A DNA stretch of 64,000 nt from a bacterium (GTDB lineage Bacteria; JACRDZ01; JAQUKH01): NCBI GenBank assembly GCA_028719205.1, contig JAQUKH010000001.1:16603-80602 (forward strand), written 5' to 3'. The notes beneath the pieces are model-generated. The model made no database searches. It was not told where the DNA came from and saw nothing but the letters and a program-made list of their open reading frames with translations. A program made the translations under genes and the position numbers. Positions 34,468 through 43,959 of the stretch are shown piece after piece (the first letter of the stretch is position 1; each line of letters begins with the position of its first letter).

Positions 34468-35124
34468 TTAGGGAGTAATGCCTCTTCTTAATTTAGCTAC
34501 ATCCCAAGTGTAATCATACAAATGTAATCCTTTGCTTGACGCGATTATCTGGCCGTCTTTAACGCCGATCTCCTGCGCCATATATTCCTTCATTAATTGA
34601 ATACCCGCGAGATTAGCGGGAAAACCGCCCCACAGGTCCCATGAACGAAAATATACTATAAAATGCAACGCGCCGTCTTTTATTCTTGTATCGATCAGAC
34701 GGAGGCATGGAGGATCTTCAAGATCAATGTCCTCCGGCCGGCCGACCTCCATAATGGCCTGATTTGTGCCATAACCATTTTCTTTATACATCTTTATAAC
34801 TTTATCCATTGAAATTACTATACGTTCACCGTAGGTATATTGTTCTTTTTCCTGTTTTGTACCGGTCATTAAGTATGGAAGATATTCATTAACATATTCC
34901 ATAGTCGTGGGAGCCGGTATTCCTAAATGAGGGGGAATATCAGGTATTAAGGGCCGGTTACCCGGATATTTTATCTGAACTGTAATAAAATCAAATTCTC
35001 TTCTTTTTTGTCCTGCGTAACTTCCGCGGTTTATTTGATATATTCTGCCGGATTCTAAGATCCGGCTTATACACTGGAACCAGGCATCAGGGATATCTCT
35101 TGCTTGAATGAATTCTGTCAGCAT
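34468..35124 (-). CDS. Thymidylate synthase, methanogen-type ThyA family
   Basis: The ATG at 35124 is chosen over an upstream TTG at 35142. The roughly 218-aa protein is shorter than standard ThyA (264 aa or more). It keeps the catalytic-Cys motif DPPCLRLID and the dUMP-binding FRSWDLWGGFPANLAGIQLM, with a final HLYDYTWDVAK matching the 'HIY-nh' end. This compact pattern is that of the archaeal (methanogen) thymidylate synthase group; some relatives hydroxymethylate dCMP. It is expected to make dTMP from dUMP with a folate or methanopterin-type one-carbon donor. Confidence 0.75.
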   Translation of the reverse strand: MLTEFIQARDIPDAWFQCISRILESGRIYQINRGSYAGQKRREFDFITVQIKYPGNRPLIPDIPPHLGIPAPTTMEYVNEYLPYLMTGTKQEKEQYTYGERIVISMDKVIKMYKENGYGTNQAIMEVGRPEDIDLEDPPCLRLIDTRIKDGALHFIVYFRSWDLWGGFPANLAGIQLMKEYMAQEIGVKDGQIIASSKGLHLYDYTWDVAKLRRGITP

Positions 35125-35190
35125 TATATTTATTTTCCTCAATATTTTTGAATTAAATTTTTGATATTATATCAAAAATCACTGAATTAT

Positions 35191-36228
35191 TCAACTAAAT
35201 TGTGCCAGTATTGATCTTTTAAACGGCGGACGAATTATTCCTTTTTCAGTAATTATCGCGGAAATATACTTATGAGGAGTGACATCAAATGCCGGATTTA
35301 AGATAACAGTTCCGTCGGGTGGTATTTGTTTTCCCATTATGTGCGTCACCTCTCTTGGATTTCTTTCCTCGATAGGAATGTGAGAACCATCAGGTATGGA
35401 AATATCTATTGTAGATAAAGGAGCCGCGACATAAAACGGTATTTTGTGTTCTTTTGCTAACACCGCGACACTATAAGTACCGATTTTGTTTGCCGTATCG
35501 CCATTGACCGCTATCCTGTCGGCCCCTACTATAACACCATTTATCATTCCTTTTTTCATAAAATATCCCGCCATATTATCAGTAATAAGCACGTGAGGGA
35601 TACCTTCTTCCTTTAATTCCCACGCGGTAAGCCTGGCACCTTGCATGAAGGGCCTTGTTTCATCCACAAACACCTTTATTTTTTTACCTTCGCTATGCGC
35701 TTTTCTTATAACCCCGAGGGCTGTGCCATAACCGGCTGTCGCTAAAGCTCCCGCGTTACAGTGTGTAAGTATTGTGTCATTATTTTTGATCAAGACCGCG
35801 CCGTATTTTCCTATTTTTTCATTTATCGCGATATCTTCATCATATATTTTAATCGCTTCAGCAACTAATAATTTTTTCAAAAAGGGAACCGGATGGCCGG
35901 AATTCTTTATAACAAGATCATTCATTCGCCGGACTGCCCAAAAAAGATTTACGGCGGTAGGCCTTGTTTTCGCGATAAATTCAGATATTTTCTTTATTTC
36001 TGAAATAAATTTCTGTTTATCCTCAGTTTTAGTTTTTAAACCGCCTAAAGCGATCCCAAACGCGGCCGCTACACCAATTGCGGGAGCACCGCGGATCTGC
36101 ATTGATCTGATCGCCTCTGCCACTTGTTTATAGTTGCTGCATTTAACATATATCTTTTTAAGCGGAAGTTTCTTTTGGTCTATTAAACACACAGAATCTC
36201 CCAACCACTCAATTGTTTTTATATTCAT
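35191..36228 (-). CDS. mtnA: S-methyl-5-thioribose-1-phosphate isomerase
   Basis: A 345-aa protein of the eIF2B-like isomerase family. Diagnostic segments are IRGAPAIGVAAAFGIALG, the catalytic-Cys region LTHCNAGALATAGYGTALGV, VDETRPFMQGARLTAWEL, and IVGADRIAVNGDTANKIGT with the catalytic Asp. It converts 5-methylthioribose-1-phosphate to methylthioribulose-1-phosphate in methionine salvage. It starts 24 nt after the phosphorylase gene that could supply its substrate. Later salvage enzymes are not in the window. Confidence 0.95.
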   Translation of the reverse strand: MNIKTIEWLGDSVCLIDQKKLPLKKIYVKCSNYKQVAEAIRSMQIRGAPAIGVAAAFGIALGGLKTKTEDKQKFISEIKKISEFIAKTRPTAVNLFWAVRRMNDLVIKNSGHPVPFLKKLLVAEAIKIYDEDIAINEKIGKYGAVLIKNNDTILTHCNAGALATAGYGTALGVIRKAHSEGKKIKVFVDETRPFMQGARLTAWELKEEGIPHVLITDNMAGYFMKKGMINGVIVGADRIAVNGDTANKIGTYSVAVLAKEHKIPFYVAAPLSTIDISIPDGSHIPIEERNPREVTHIMGKQIPPDGTVILNPAFDVTPHKYISAIITEKGIIRPPFKRSILAQFS

Positions 36229-36252
36229 AATTTAATATTTCCTTTTATTATT

Positions 36253-37074
36253 CTAAAGTTTTTCAATTACTTTAACAACTACTTTTGTAAGTTTTGGTTC
36301 GGCTTCATTAGCTATTTTAATAATTTCTGTAATATCAGCCGGTTTCAAACAGTCAGGAAAACACTGGTCAGTAACAATTGAAAGGCCCAATATCTTAAAA
36401 CCGCAATGCACGCCTACAATTACTTCCGGTACTGTTGACATCCCTACTACATCCGCTCCGATAAGACGTAAAAAGCGGTATTCAGCTTTCGTTTCCAGGC
36501 AAGGCCCGGTCACTCCGACATAAACTCCATGCTGGATCTTTATCTTTTCTTCCCGCGCTATTGTATCGGCGAGCTCGATCAATTTTTTATCATAAGGTTC
36601 TGACATATCCGGAAATCTCGGGCCAAGCCTCGAATCATTTGAGCCAATTAAAGGATTATGCCCCATAAGATTTATATGGTCGGTAATGACCATGACATCT
36701 CCTGTTTTAAATTGCGGATTCATCCCGCCGCAGGCATTGGAGATTATCAAATGTTTAGCGCCTAGGGCCTTCATTACCCTTACAGGAAAACTGACTTCAA
36801 CAGCGGAATAACCTTCATAAATATGTAATCTTCCCTGCATAGCAACAACATTTTTATTGCCGATCTTACCTAAGATCAATTCGCCGTCATGGCTTTCTAC
36901 AGTGGAAAGCGGGAAATGCGGGATATTTTTGTAAGATATAACAGTTTTATTTTTTATTTCATGGCCTACCCCGCCTAATCCTGTACCTAAAATTATCGCA
37001 ATCTCAGGTTTAATGTTTTTAACCGAATTGATGTAATTTTTAGCTTCTTCTACTTTCGTGAATAAATCGCTCAC
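36253..37074 (-). CDS. PNP/MTA phosphorylase family protein
   Basis: A 273-aa trimeric-type nucleoside phosphorylase. Motifs are IILGTGLGG, ESHDGELILG, phosphate-site MQGRLHIYEGYS, SNACGGMNP, VGVTGPCLETKAEYR and GADVVGMSTVPEV. The base-recognition segment reads IVTDQCFPD. Classical 6-oxopurine PNPs carry Asn there (ITN), while 6-aminopurine (MTA) phosphorylases carry Asp. Together with the adjacent mtnA this favours 5'-methylthioadenosine phosphorolysis, but guanosine/inosine PNP activity is not excluded. Confidence 0.85.
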   Translation of the reverse strand: MSDLFTKVEEAKNYINSVKNIKPEIAIILGTGLGGVGHEIKNKTVISYKNIPHFPLSTVESHDGELILGKIGNKNVVAMQGRLHIYEGYSAVEVSFPVRVMKALGAKHLIISNACGGMNPQFKTGDVMVITDHINLMGHNPLIGSNDSRLGPRFPDMSEPYDKKLIELADTIAREEKIKIQHGVYVGVTGPCLETKAEYRFLRLIGADVVGMSTVPEVIVGVHCGFKILGLSIVTDQCFPDCLKPADITEIIKIANEAEPKLTKVVVKVIEKL

Positions 37075-37104
37075 TGGAATCTCCTTTCTTTATTAAAGTA
37101 ATAA

Positions 37105-37407
37105 TTAATGTTTTAATTTAACTGCCAAATCAACTAAAGATTGTACTAAAAAAGAATTTAAAAAATATATTATTATAAAAACTATAAAAGGCGAAATATC
37201 AATTCCAATATTCGGGATCGGGATATGGCGCCTTATCGGACGCAGCACCGGTTCAGTGACTTTATACAAAAATTGTACTATCGGATTATATGGATCCGGA
37301 TTTACCCATGAAAGAATAGCTCTGGCAATAATAATCCAGTAATAAAAACTTAAAACCATATCTAATATCTTTGCTATCGCGCTGATAAAATTACTTAAAA
37401 TAAACAT
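37105..37407 (-). CDS. YggT family membrane protein
   Basis: A 100-aa protein with two spans and the YggT signature ILSWVNPDPYNPIVQFLYKV, then TEPVLRPIRRHIPIPNIGID. The family is linked to envelope maintenance and septal organisation. It sits in the conserved yggS-proC-yggT arrangement, 3 nt after the proC stop. Confidence 0.92.
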   Translation of the reverse strand: MFILSNFISAIAKILDMVLSFYYWIIIARAILSWVNPDPYNPIVQFLYKVTEPVLRPIRRHIPIPNIGIDISPFIVFIIIYFLNSFLVQSLVDLAVKLKH

Positions 37408-37410
37408 AAT

Positions 37411-38226
37411 TTATTCGCCCCTGCTTAATTCTTTTGATCTTTTACACGCCGATTCGACCGCGGAAATAAGAATTTCATGTAAAGATCTTTCTTCCATAAC
37501 TTTTAAGCCTGCTAATGTTGTTCCTCCGGGCGAGCAAACCGACTTTCTGAGTTCCTCGGGCTCTTTGCCCGAATTTAACGCTAATTCCGCGGAACCTGAT
37601 ATAGTCTGCAACACAAGTGTTTTTGCCGTGTCCCTGGGCAATCCCTGCCTTACACCTGCCTCGATCATTGCTTCCATTATATAAAAAATATATCCCGGCC
37701 CGCTTCCGGATATCGCGGTTACTATATCCAGATATTTTTCATCAATTGTTACCGCCTTCCCGACTGACCGGAAAATACTTAACGCGATCTCTTCTTCCAT
37801 ATAACTCGCATACCTTCCCTTTGATATCGCCGCCATGCCTTTTTTTATTAACGCCGGAGTATTAGGCATTACTCTTATAACCGGGATTTCTCCGATCTCC
37901 TTTTCTATCGTCTCAGTTGTTATTCCCGCGGCAATAGAAATTACCATTTTGCCTTTTAAAACATCTTTTATTTCCTTTAAAACCTCTTTTATGTTTTGTG
38001 GTTTAACAGAAAGAACAATAATATTCGCTTTTTTTACCGCGTTTTCGGGATCAGTTTCTGTTTTGATCCCATACTTATTTAATAAATAATCCAATCTTTC
38101 TTTTTTTATATCATTCGCGATAATATTATTTTTTTCGGTTAATCCTGACCCTAAAACACCGCCAATTATAGCCTCCGCCATATTCCCCGCGCCGATAAAA
38201 GCAATCGTTTCTTTAAGCATTCCCAT
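37411..38226 (-). CDS. proC: Pyrroline-5-carboxylate reductase
   Basis: The start at 38226 (MGMLKETIAFIGAGNMAEAI) has a GAAAGG ribosome site 4 nt upstream; an upstream in-frame ATG would add 16 residues without homology. The 271-aa protein has the NAD(P)-binding GAGNMAEAIIGG, VLSVKPQNI, VIRVMPNTPALI and the active-site AISGSGPGYIFYIMEAM and SPGGTTLAGLKVME. It catalyses the last step of proline synthesis. It is part of a tight block with yggS and yggT. Confidence 0.95.
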   Translation of the reverse strand: MGMLKETIAFIGAGNMAEAIIGGVLGSGLTEKNNIIANDIKKERLDYLLNKYGIKTETDPENAVKKANIIVLSVKPQNIKEVLKEIKDVLKGKMVISIAAGITTETIEKEIGEIPVIRVMPNTPALIKKGMAAISKGRYASYMEEEIALSIFRSVGKAVTIDEKYLDIVTAISGSGPGYIFYIMEAMIEAGVRQGLPRDTAKTLVLQTISGSAELALNSGKEPEELRKSVCSPGGTTLAGLKVMEERSLHEILISAVESACKRSKELSRGE

Positions 38227-38313
38227 TTTACCTTTCTTGTGAAAATATTTCAGATATTCTATACGATTTTTCAATATCTGGCAACAATTAAACTATTTTA
38301 GCATTTTTGATCT

Positions 38314-38991
38314 TTATCCAAATATTCCTCTTCCTATCCTTACGATATTCGCTCCCTCTTCAATCGCTACTTCAAAATCGTCTGTCATTCCCATAGAGAG
38401 ATATTCTATTTTCTTTCCAATGCAATTCTCCAGATCTGTCAGGAGTGTACGCAGTTTTTTAAAATACGGCCTGGCGTTTTCAGGGTTATCTGATATTGGC
38501 GCCATTGTCATCAATCCTTTAAGTTCAAGTTGTGGTAAATTATAAATATTATTTGCCAGTTCCTTCAAATCTTCAGGAGTTATGCCATATTTTGATTCCT
38601 CTCCTGAAACATTTACCTCAAGAAGAACTTTCATTTTCTTGTTGGCGCTTAAAAGTTTTGAATTTAGTTCTTCCGCCAGATGTAAACTGTCTATTGAGTG
38701 GATCCAGTCAAAGATCTCTACCGCTTTTTTGATCTTATTAGTCTGTAAATGCCCTATCATATGCCACTCGATCGGGAATTTTAAGTTAGAATATTTTTTT
38801 TCCGCTTCCTGTATCCTGCTCTCGCCGATATCGTTAATGCCTTCTTTAATGGCTTCTATTATCTTATCATCCTGAACATATTTCGTTACAGCTATAAGTT
38901 TGATCTCACCGGCATTTCTACCCGCGCGATCTGAAGCGCTGATTATCCTTCTTCTTATATTCCTGATATTTTCTTTTAATTTATTATCCAT
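38314..38991 (-). CDS. YggS/PROSC pyridoxal-phosphate homeostasis protein
   Basis: The start is placed at the ATG at 38991, 4 nt past the pgeF stop; the longer frame needs a TTG start. The 225-aa single-domain alanine-racemase-fold protein has the PLP-lysine motif IKLIAVTKYV, IGESRIQEAEKKY, WHMIGHLQTNK, VLLEVNVSGEESKYGI and the ending LSMGMTDDFEVAIEEGANIVRIG. It regulates free PLP rather than acting as an enzyme. Confidence 0.94.
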   Translation of the reverse strand: MDNKLKENIRNIRRRIISASDRAGRNAGEIKLIAVTKYVQDDKIIEAIKEGINDIGESRIQEAEKKYSNLKFPIEWHMIGHLQTNKIKKAVEIFDWIHSIDSLHLAEELNSKLLSANKKMKVLLEVNVSGEESKYGITPEDLKELANNIYNLPQLELKGLMTMAPISDNPENARPYFKKLRTLLTDLENCIGKKIEYLSMGMTDDFEVAIEEGANIVRIGRGIFG

Positions 38992-38995
38992 ATTA

Positions 38996-39751
38996 TCACA
39001 TCCACGCAAGCGACATCATTCTTCCGGTTTTGCCAAGGTCTCTGCGGTGGGAATAAAATTGGCCAGGCAAACAAGAAGTACAAAGGCCGGTTTTGTGTAT
39101 ATTTTCTTTTTCCAATCCGGCTTCACGCAGCAATAAAGAGTTTATTCCAACCAGATCAAAATATATTTTATTGTTTTTTCTTTTTATCCCGATTTCTTTA
39201 CCTTTAAAAGCTTCTTTAGTTTTATTGGCCAGATCATCATTAATTTCATAACAATCTGAACAGATCGCGGGCCCCATGACCGCGTGACAATCTTTAGCTT
39301 TTGTATTAAATGCTTTTGTCATTCTATCTAAAGTTTTAGTAACTAGAAAAAGAAGCGTCCCCTTCCATCCTGAATGAATGATCCCAAAAGCTTCATTGAT
39401 CGGGTCGTAGATCAGGATCGGCAGGCAATCCGCAGTCATAATAGACAAAACCGTTTTTTTTTCTTTAGTAACCAGCGCGTCCGTCCCTGGTATCAAATAC
39501 AGATCATTTTCTTTTATCTCAACAATATTATCCCCGTGTATTTGTTCGGGGAGATAAACATTATTTCCATTACAGCCCGCGTTTTGATAAAATATTTTCC
39601 GGTTATATTCAACCGATTCCCTGTTATCCCCGGTATTGAAACTTAAATTTGAGGAATTGCGGGTGCTGATAATAAAATTAATTTTATTCTTAAATATATC
39701 CGGAATTAAATTTAGTACTTTATAATTTGGGCTGTTACTGTTTTTTTCCAT
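38996..39751 (-). CDS. pgeF: PgeF/YfiH family (laccase-domain) protein
   Basis: A roughly 252-aa protein with family metal and active-site motifs SIMTADCLPILIYD, GIIHSGWKGTL and VMGPAICSDCYEI, and LCTSCLPGQFYSHRRD near the end. E. coli PgeF/YfiH edits wrongly incorporated residues from UDP-MurNAc peptides; related proteins were once called polyphenol oxidases or bind purine nucleosides. The start is uncertain: the ATG at 39751 overlaps the preceding stop by about 17 nt, and an ATG at 39766 is possible. Confidence 0.88.
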   Translation of the reverse strand: MEKNSNSPNYKVLNLIPDIFKNKINFIISTRNSSNLSFNTGDNRESVEYNRKIFYQNAGCNGNNVYLPEQIHGDNIVEIKENDLYLIPGTDALVTKEKKTVLSIMTADCLPILIYDPINEAFGIIHSGWKGTLLFLVTKTLDRMTKAFNTKAKDCHAVMGPAICSDCYEINDDLANKTKEAFKGKEIGIKRKNNKIYFDLVGINSLLLREAGLEKENIHKTGLCTSCLPGQFYSHRRDLGKTGRMMSLAWM

Positions 39752-40058
39752 TTTTGGAATTTTCATCCGCAAATCTTAATTTGAGATCATCAATCATATT
39801 AAGTATATTATTTTTTACTTGTTTATCTAATAAACTTTCAATTTGCTTATATAAAGCTTCCATGGAATCAATCGCTATTTTAGCCTGATCAAGTTCTCTT
39901 TTCCCGCTGATATCCAATTTTCCTTCAGGATTCGGCACATGACCCATATAGTGCAGCGAAAGTGTTCCAAGAACTACAATATAATTTTGTAATATTTCCG
40001 TTACCTTCGGCGGGCCTTTATATTTTTTTGATTGATCTCCTTTTTTCTCTTCAGTCAT
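39735..40058 (-). CDS. DUF1844 family protein
   Basis: A 107-aa protein matching DUF1844: a hydrophobic helix VTEILQNYIVVLGTLSLHYMG, the 'LD-AK-AIDSMEALYKQIESL' helix, and a C-terminal LNMIDDLKLRFADEN helix. A Lys-rich start and end flank the core. Unknown function, often found near cell-envelope or ribosome genes. It is the first gene of a tight eight-gene run down to mtnA. Confidence 0.85.
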   Translation of the reverse strand: MTEEKKGDQSKKYKGPPKVTEILQNYIVVLGTLSLHYMGHVPNPEGKLDISGKRELDQAKIAIDSMEALYKQIESLLDKQVKNNILNMIDDLKLRFADENSKNGKKQ

Positions 40059-40118
40059 AGTTGCTCCTCATTTGTGTTATTTAAAAATATTATATCATAT
40101 TAAGTTACATAGCCTTGA

Positions 40119-41765
40119 TCAAAATTCCATTTCACAAAGTTTTTTAAATCCTATTTTAAGGGGTATTATCAATACCGCGAGATTAAGCAAAAATACCGCG
40201 ATAAATGAGAAATAAATTCCCAGTGTTGCCTTAAATGAAAGTTGCCGCCCGAATACCTCAGCCCATAATATTCTGCTTACAGGATGCGCCTCCAGAATAA
40301 TTACGGCTCCGATAAAAAAAATAGAGATCAACATGCATACCAATCCTCCAAAGCTCGAAGAAATGGAACTTCTATTTTCAAATTTTAAAACCGGAAATAT
40401 TATTCCCAGTGAAATGGACAGCGAAGTCAGCCCTGATGTTAAAAATATAATAGTAATAAATGATAAATAAAATACAAATTTATCAGTTTTTAATATTATA
40501 TTAGTTACACAGATCAATATTATGGATAAAATAAGCAATGGGTAAAAATTAAAAATATATTTACTATATAAATATTTTTTCAAACTGAAAGGAGATGCTT
40601 TTATCAGCATTAATGAGGCTTTTTCCGTACTTATGCAGGGAAAAGCAAACCGGACTGAGATCGCCGATAACACAAATCCGGCTAAACCCAGGTTTATAAA
40701 TGAAAGCAGGTTTTTTAAATATAAGGTCGGTAAAGGCGATTTTTCCAAAGGAAGCGCTGAAAAATTAAAAATATAGACTATTACAAGAGATAATAGTAAA
40801 AAAAGCTGTGACCACTGGGATGGATCACGAAAAAATATTAATAGATCTTTACGAATAATTGGATTCTTTATTTTATTAAACCACGGCAAAGTAATTCTTT
40901 TTTGTCTGCCTTCCTGCGCGTTAGACCAACTGGAAAAGAATAAACGGCTTACAACTTCTAGCATTATCATATAAAAAAACAACGCGTTAATCCACAAAAG
41001 TGAAAAATAATACAGTATTTCTTTATTAAAATAATCCTTATCCATTAAATAAGTAATAATTTTTATTATCCAGGTAGTCGGCAGGAAAATGTTATCTGCC
41101 GATCTTAATGTCGCTAAATAACTCGTGAGCGTTAAAAACTTTTCAGGATCGACAAATTGTTCAGGTTTTAAAAATCTTATATATAAGTAAAATCCAATTC
41201 CAAAAGTTAATCCTAAAACAAATAATATCCATTTTGTCCGCCTGACGGAAAATAATTTCGCAAGTATACCTGTAGTTATAACACCGAATAACGAAGCGAT
41301 AATAACAAAAGGTATAAATGACGAAAAAATAATAATATAAAACATAATATCCGCGTTTATTACTCTTCCAAGGCTGTAAAATACCGGCAGGCTGAAAAAA
41401 ATGATCATCCATGAACTTTGGACAAATGTTTGCCAATATTTCATATTTACTATTCTATAATATGATACCGGTGATGCCAAATAAAGGTTAACATCTGATG
41501 ACAGGTAAAATGTGGATAATCCCGTTATTATATTGCTGAAGTAAATAAAAGAAAAAAATGTTAGAAAAATGAGCGAAAATAATTTTATTATTAAAAATTT
41601 ACCTATAATATCTGTTTTATTGAAATAAAGTAATATCTTAAAGAATATAAGGTAACTTCCTATACTAAAAGCCAGCGCGAGGGAAAGAATGAAAAGGATC
41701 TTGATCATTTCCTTCTTTCCGCCAAAAATTATCCTGTTTTTTAAAGCATAAATACTTGTTATCAT
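40119..41765 (-). CDS. ABC exporter membrane subunit
   Basis: A 548-aa polytopic protein with about 12 or more spans and a long soluble break near residues 290-310 (GRQKRITLPWFNKIKNPIIR, then KDLLIFFRDPSQW). That 'K-PI-RKDLLIFFRDPSQWSQL' stretch is common in large ABC-2 type exporter permeases that pair with a single ATPase. It overlaps the ATPase gene by 4 nt. The substrate is not identifiable. Confidence 0.82.
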   Translation of the reverse strand: MITSIYALKNRIIFGGKKEMIKILFILSLALAFSIGSYLIFFKILLYFNKTDIIGKFLIIKLFSLIFLTFFSFIYFSNIITGLSTFYLSSDVNLYLASPVSYYRIVNMKYWQTFVQSSWMIIFFSLPVFYSLGRVINADIMFYIIIFSSFIPFVIIASLFGVITTGILAKLFSVRRTKWILFVLGLTFGIGFYLYIRFLKPEQFVDPEKFLTLTSYLATLRSADNIFLPTTWIIKIITYLMDKDYFNKEILYYFSLLWINALFFYMIMLEVVSRLFFSSWSNAQEGRQKRITLPWFNKIKNPIIRKDLLIFFRDPSQWSQLFLLLSLVIVYIFNFSALPLEKSPLPTLYLKNLLSFINLGLAGFVLSAISVRFAFPCISTEKASLMLIKASPFSLKKYLYSKYIFNFYPLLILSIILICVTNIILKTDKFVFYLSFITIIFLTSGLTSLSISLGIIFPVLKFENRSSISSSFGGLVCMLISIFFIGAVIILEAHPVSRILWAEVFGRQLSFKATLGIYFSFIAVFLLNLAVLIIPLKIGFKKLCEMEF

Positions 41766-42481
41766 TTTTCAGTGAGTTTAAGAAATACCTCTTCGAGATT
41801 TTCATTTGATTCAGCTTTACTTTGTAATTCATCTAAGGTCCCTACCGCAATCAGTTTTCCTCTATAAATAATACCTATCCTGTCGCAAATTTCCTGAGCC
41901 AAAGATAAAGTATGAGTAGACATGAAGATCGTTACACCCTTTTTAGCAAGCTCAATAAAAATATTTTTAACAATTTTACTGCTTCTGGGATCTAATCCGA
42001 CCATAGGTTCATCAACAATAAGGACCTTGGGTTCATGTAATAAGGCGGAGATCATAATCAATTTTTGTTTCATCCCGTGTGAGTATCCTTCTATAAGGTC
42101 ATTAGATTCATATGATAGATTAAATAGATCAAGGAGCTTTGACGCTTTACTTTCTATTATATCTTTGTCGATATTATAAAGTTGCCCGAAAAAATATAAA
42201 AATTCCCATCCTGTAAGTTTTTCATATAAAAAAGGTTCATCAGGTATTAATCCTGTTATTTTTTTAGCTTCAATAGGATTTAAGGAAATATCAATATTAT
42301 CGATGGTAATATTTCCTGTTGTCGGTTTTAACAATCCGGCGATCATTTTTATAGTTGTTGTTTTACCCGCCCCGTTTGGGCCTATAAATCCGAATATTTC
42401 ACCTTTTTTAACATTAAGATTCAGATCATTAACCGCCGTTACATTATGATATTGTTTAGAGAGATTAATAATATTTATCAT
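41762..42481 (-). CDS. ABC exporter ATP-binding subunit
   Basis: A 239-aa ATPase with Walker A GPNGAGKTTTIKMIAGLLKP, signature GYSHGMKQKLIMISALLHEP and Walker B LIVDEPMVGLDPRSS, closing with STHTLSLAQEICDRIG. It is typical of CcmA/DrrA/Nod-type exporters. Its start overlaps the stop of the transglutaminase-like gene, and its stop overlaps the permease start, so all three are probably made together. Confidence 0.93.
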   Translation of the reverse strand: MINIINLSKQYHNVTAVNDLNLNVKKGEIFGFIGPNGAGKTTTIKMIAGLLKPTTGNITIDNIDISLNPIEAKKITGLIPDEPFLYEKLTGWEFLYFFGQLYNIDKDIIESKASKLLDLFNLSYESNDLIEGYSHGMKQKLIMISALLHEPKVLIVDEPMVGLDPRSSKIVKNIFIELAKKGVTIFMSTHTLSLAQEICDRIGIIYRGKLIAVGTLDELQSKAESNENLEEVFLKLTEK

Positions 42482-43959
42482 TTATATTCCAATATTTTTA
42501 TTTGAATTTGCCCGACAATTTTCAATATATCCATTTGCTGAGCTAACTCTCCCTCAATAAATTTAATATGCGTAGCGTCCGCCGGTATCTGGTCAAAAAC
42601 CGAATCAACGCTTATCCATTGGCCCCCTGCAAATACTTCGTTCCAGGCATGATAATAAAATCCATTCTCTGAATATACCAATCCTACGCAAATCTTTGCC
42701 GGCAAATTTACCGCTCTTGCCAGCGCGCAAAATAATGTAGCATGTTCGTTGCAATCACCGCACTTCAATCTTAAAATTGTAACAGCGTCAGGGACGCTTA
42801 CAGTGATCTTTTTCTTTATATTTTGGAATAGCCATTTTGAAATTAATTCAGTTTTTTTATAAGCATCATTTTCATTCCCGATTATTTCTTTGGCTTTATT
42901 TTTTATCAGAGCATCATCAGATTGGATAAAAATACTTGATGCCAAATATTCCCCCGGATTATCTGCTTTATCGTCTTTAAGCGGCAAACTGAATACTTCT
43001 AATGTATTTTTATTTAATCTTTGCCTTCCGCGATTAAGGAGAGAAAAACCATCAGTTTTAATTCCGCTAATTTCAATTTTCAAATATTTTAATTCTCTCG
43101 GGGAATCTATGCGTTTTTCGACTAAAATACTTGTAGATTTCATTATATCTATTTTATCACCGGACTCCAGTATGTTTAACGCGTCATCCTGTCTTTCTCT
43201 CTGAAGAATAAAACCCATGGGACTTTCTTCTCTGATCCTCGTGCCGTCTTCTTTTAACCAGGTATAAATGATAATTCCGTCATAATCCTCTTTAATTTTA
43301 TAAGCCTGCTCCATTTCTCCGTAGACCTTAATTTGTTCCTTCTTTTCAACAGTTATGGATATATTTTTGTTTGACAAAGTAAAAGGATCGTAATATGGGA
43401 AAATATAATTGCTGTTTACAGTTAATCCTTTACTTAATATATATTGGTTCAAATTACTGGTAATAGAAGGAATTTCTTTGAGTGGAATAGAAAAATACTT
43501 CGCGGATTTATCGGATATGAATTTAATATTCAATCTGTCACCTGCTACCTTCCCCTCGACCTTTAATTTATATTGAGACGTCGATAAATATGATGTAAAT
43601 TCCTTTAATTTAAGAGCGGGATCTACCACCGCGACATTATTTATCCTCATTTTTATATTTTCGCCCCCGGCCGTAAAACTCATATAACTTTGTTCATTTA
43701 TCAGGAACATATTTTTATCTTTATCAGGAACCATCATCCAATGGCTATATCCGATCTTTTTCTTATTAAAATAAATTCCCATCCATTCATCTTTCATTAA
43801 GGAATTATCAACATTAACCGTATTAAATTTATTATTGAATATTTTTGATGGATAATTATTCCGTATTAAAATAAATATCATTATTATCCATAAAAAGGCA
43901 ATTATGAGCTTTATTGCGGTATAAATATTATTTTTAATATTCATTAATAATTTATTCAC
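42478..43959 (-). CDS. Membrane-anchored transglutaminase-like protein
   Basis: A 493-aa protein with one N-terminal span (about residues 15-33), a beta-rich extracytoplasmic region (about 50-330), and a transglutaminase-core domain (about 370-460). The catalytic triad is complete: GDCNEHA (Cys403), YYHAWNEV (His437) and SVDSVFDQ (Asp452). Such domains act as cysteine proteases, amidases or cross-linking enzymes. Overlapping genes for an ABC exporter follow, suggesting processing or maturation linked to export. It overlaps the tetraheme cytochrome by 8 nt. Confidence 0.85.
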   Translation of the reverse strand: MNKLLMNIKNNIYTAIKLIIAFLWIIMIFILIRNNYPSKIFNNKFNTVNVDNSLMKDEWMGIYFNKKKIGYSHWMMVPDKDKNMFLINEQSYMSFTAGGENIKMRINNVAVVDPALKLKEFTSYLSTSQYKLKVEGKVAGDRLNIKFISDKSAKYFSIPLKEIPSITSNLNQYILSKGLTVNSNYIFPYYDPFTLSNKNISITVEKKEQIKVYGEMEQAYKIKEDYDGIIIYTWLKEDGTRIREESPMGFILQRERQDDALNILESGDKIDIMKSTSILVEKRIDSPRELKYLKIEISGIKTDGFSLLNRGRQRLNKNTLEVFSLPLKDDKADNPGEYLASSIFIQSDDALIKNKAKEIIGNENDAYKKTELISKWLFQNIKKKITVSVPDAVTILRLKCGDCNEHATLFCALARAVNLPAKICVGLVYSENGFYYHAWNEVFAGGQWISVDSVFDQIPADATHIKFIEGELAQQMDILKIVGQIQIKILEYK

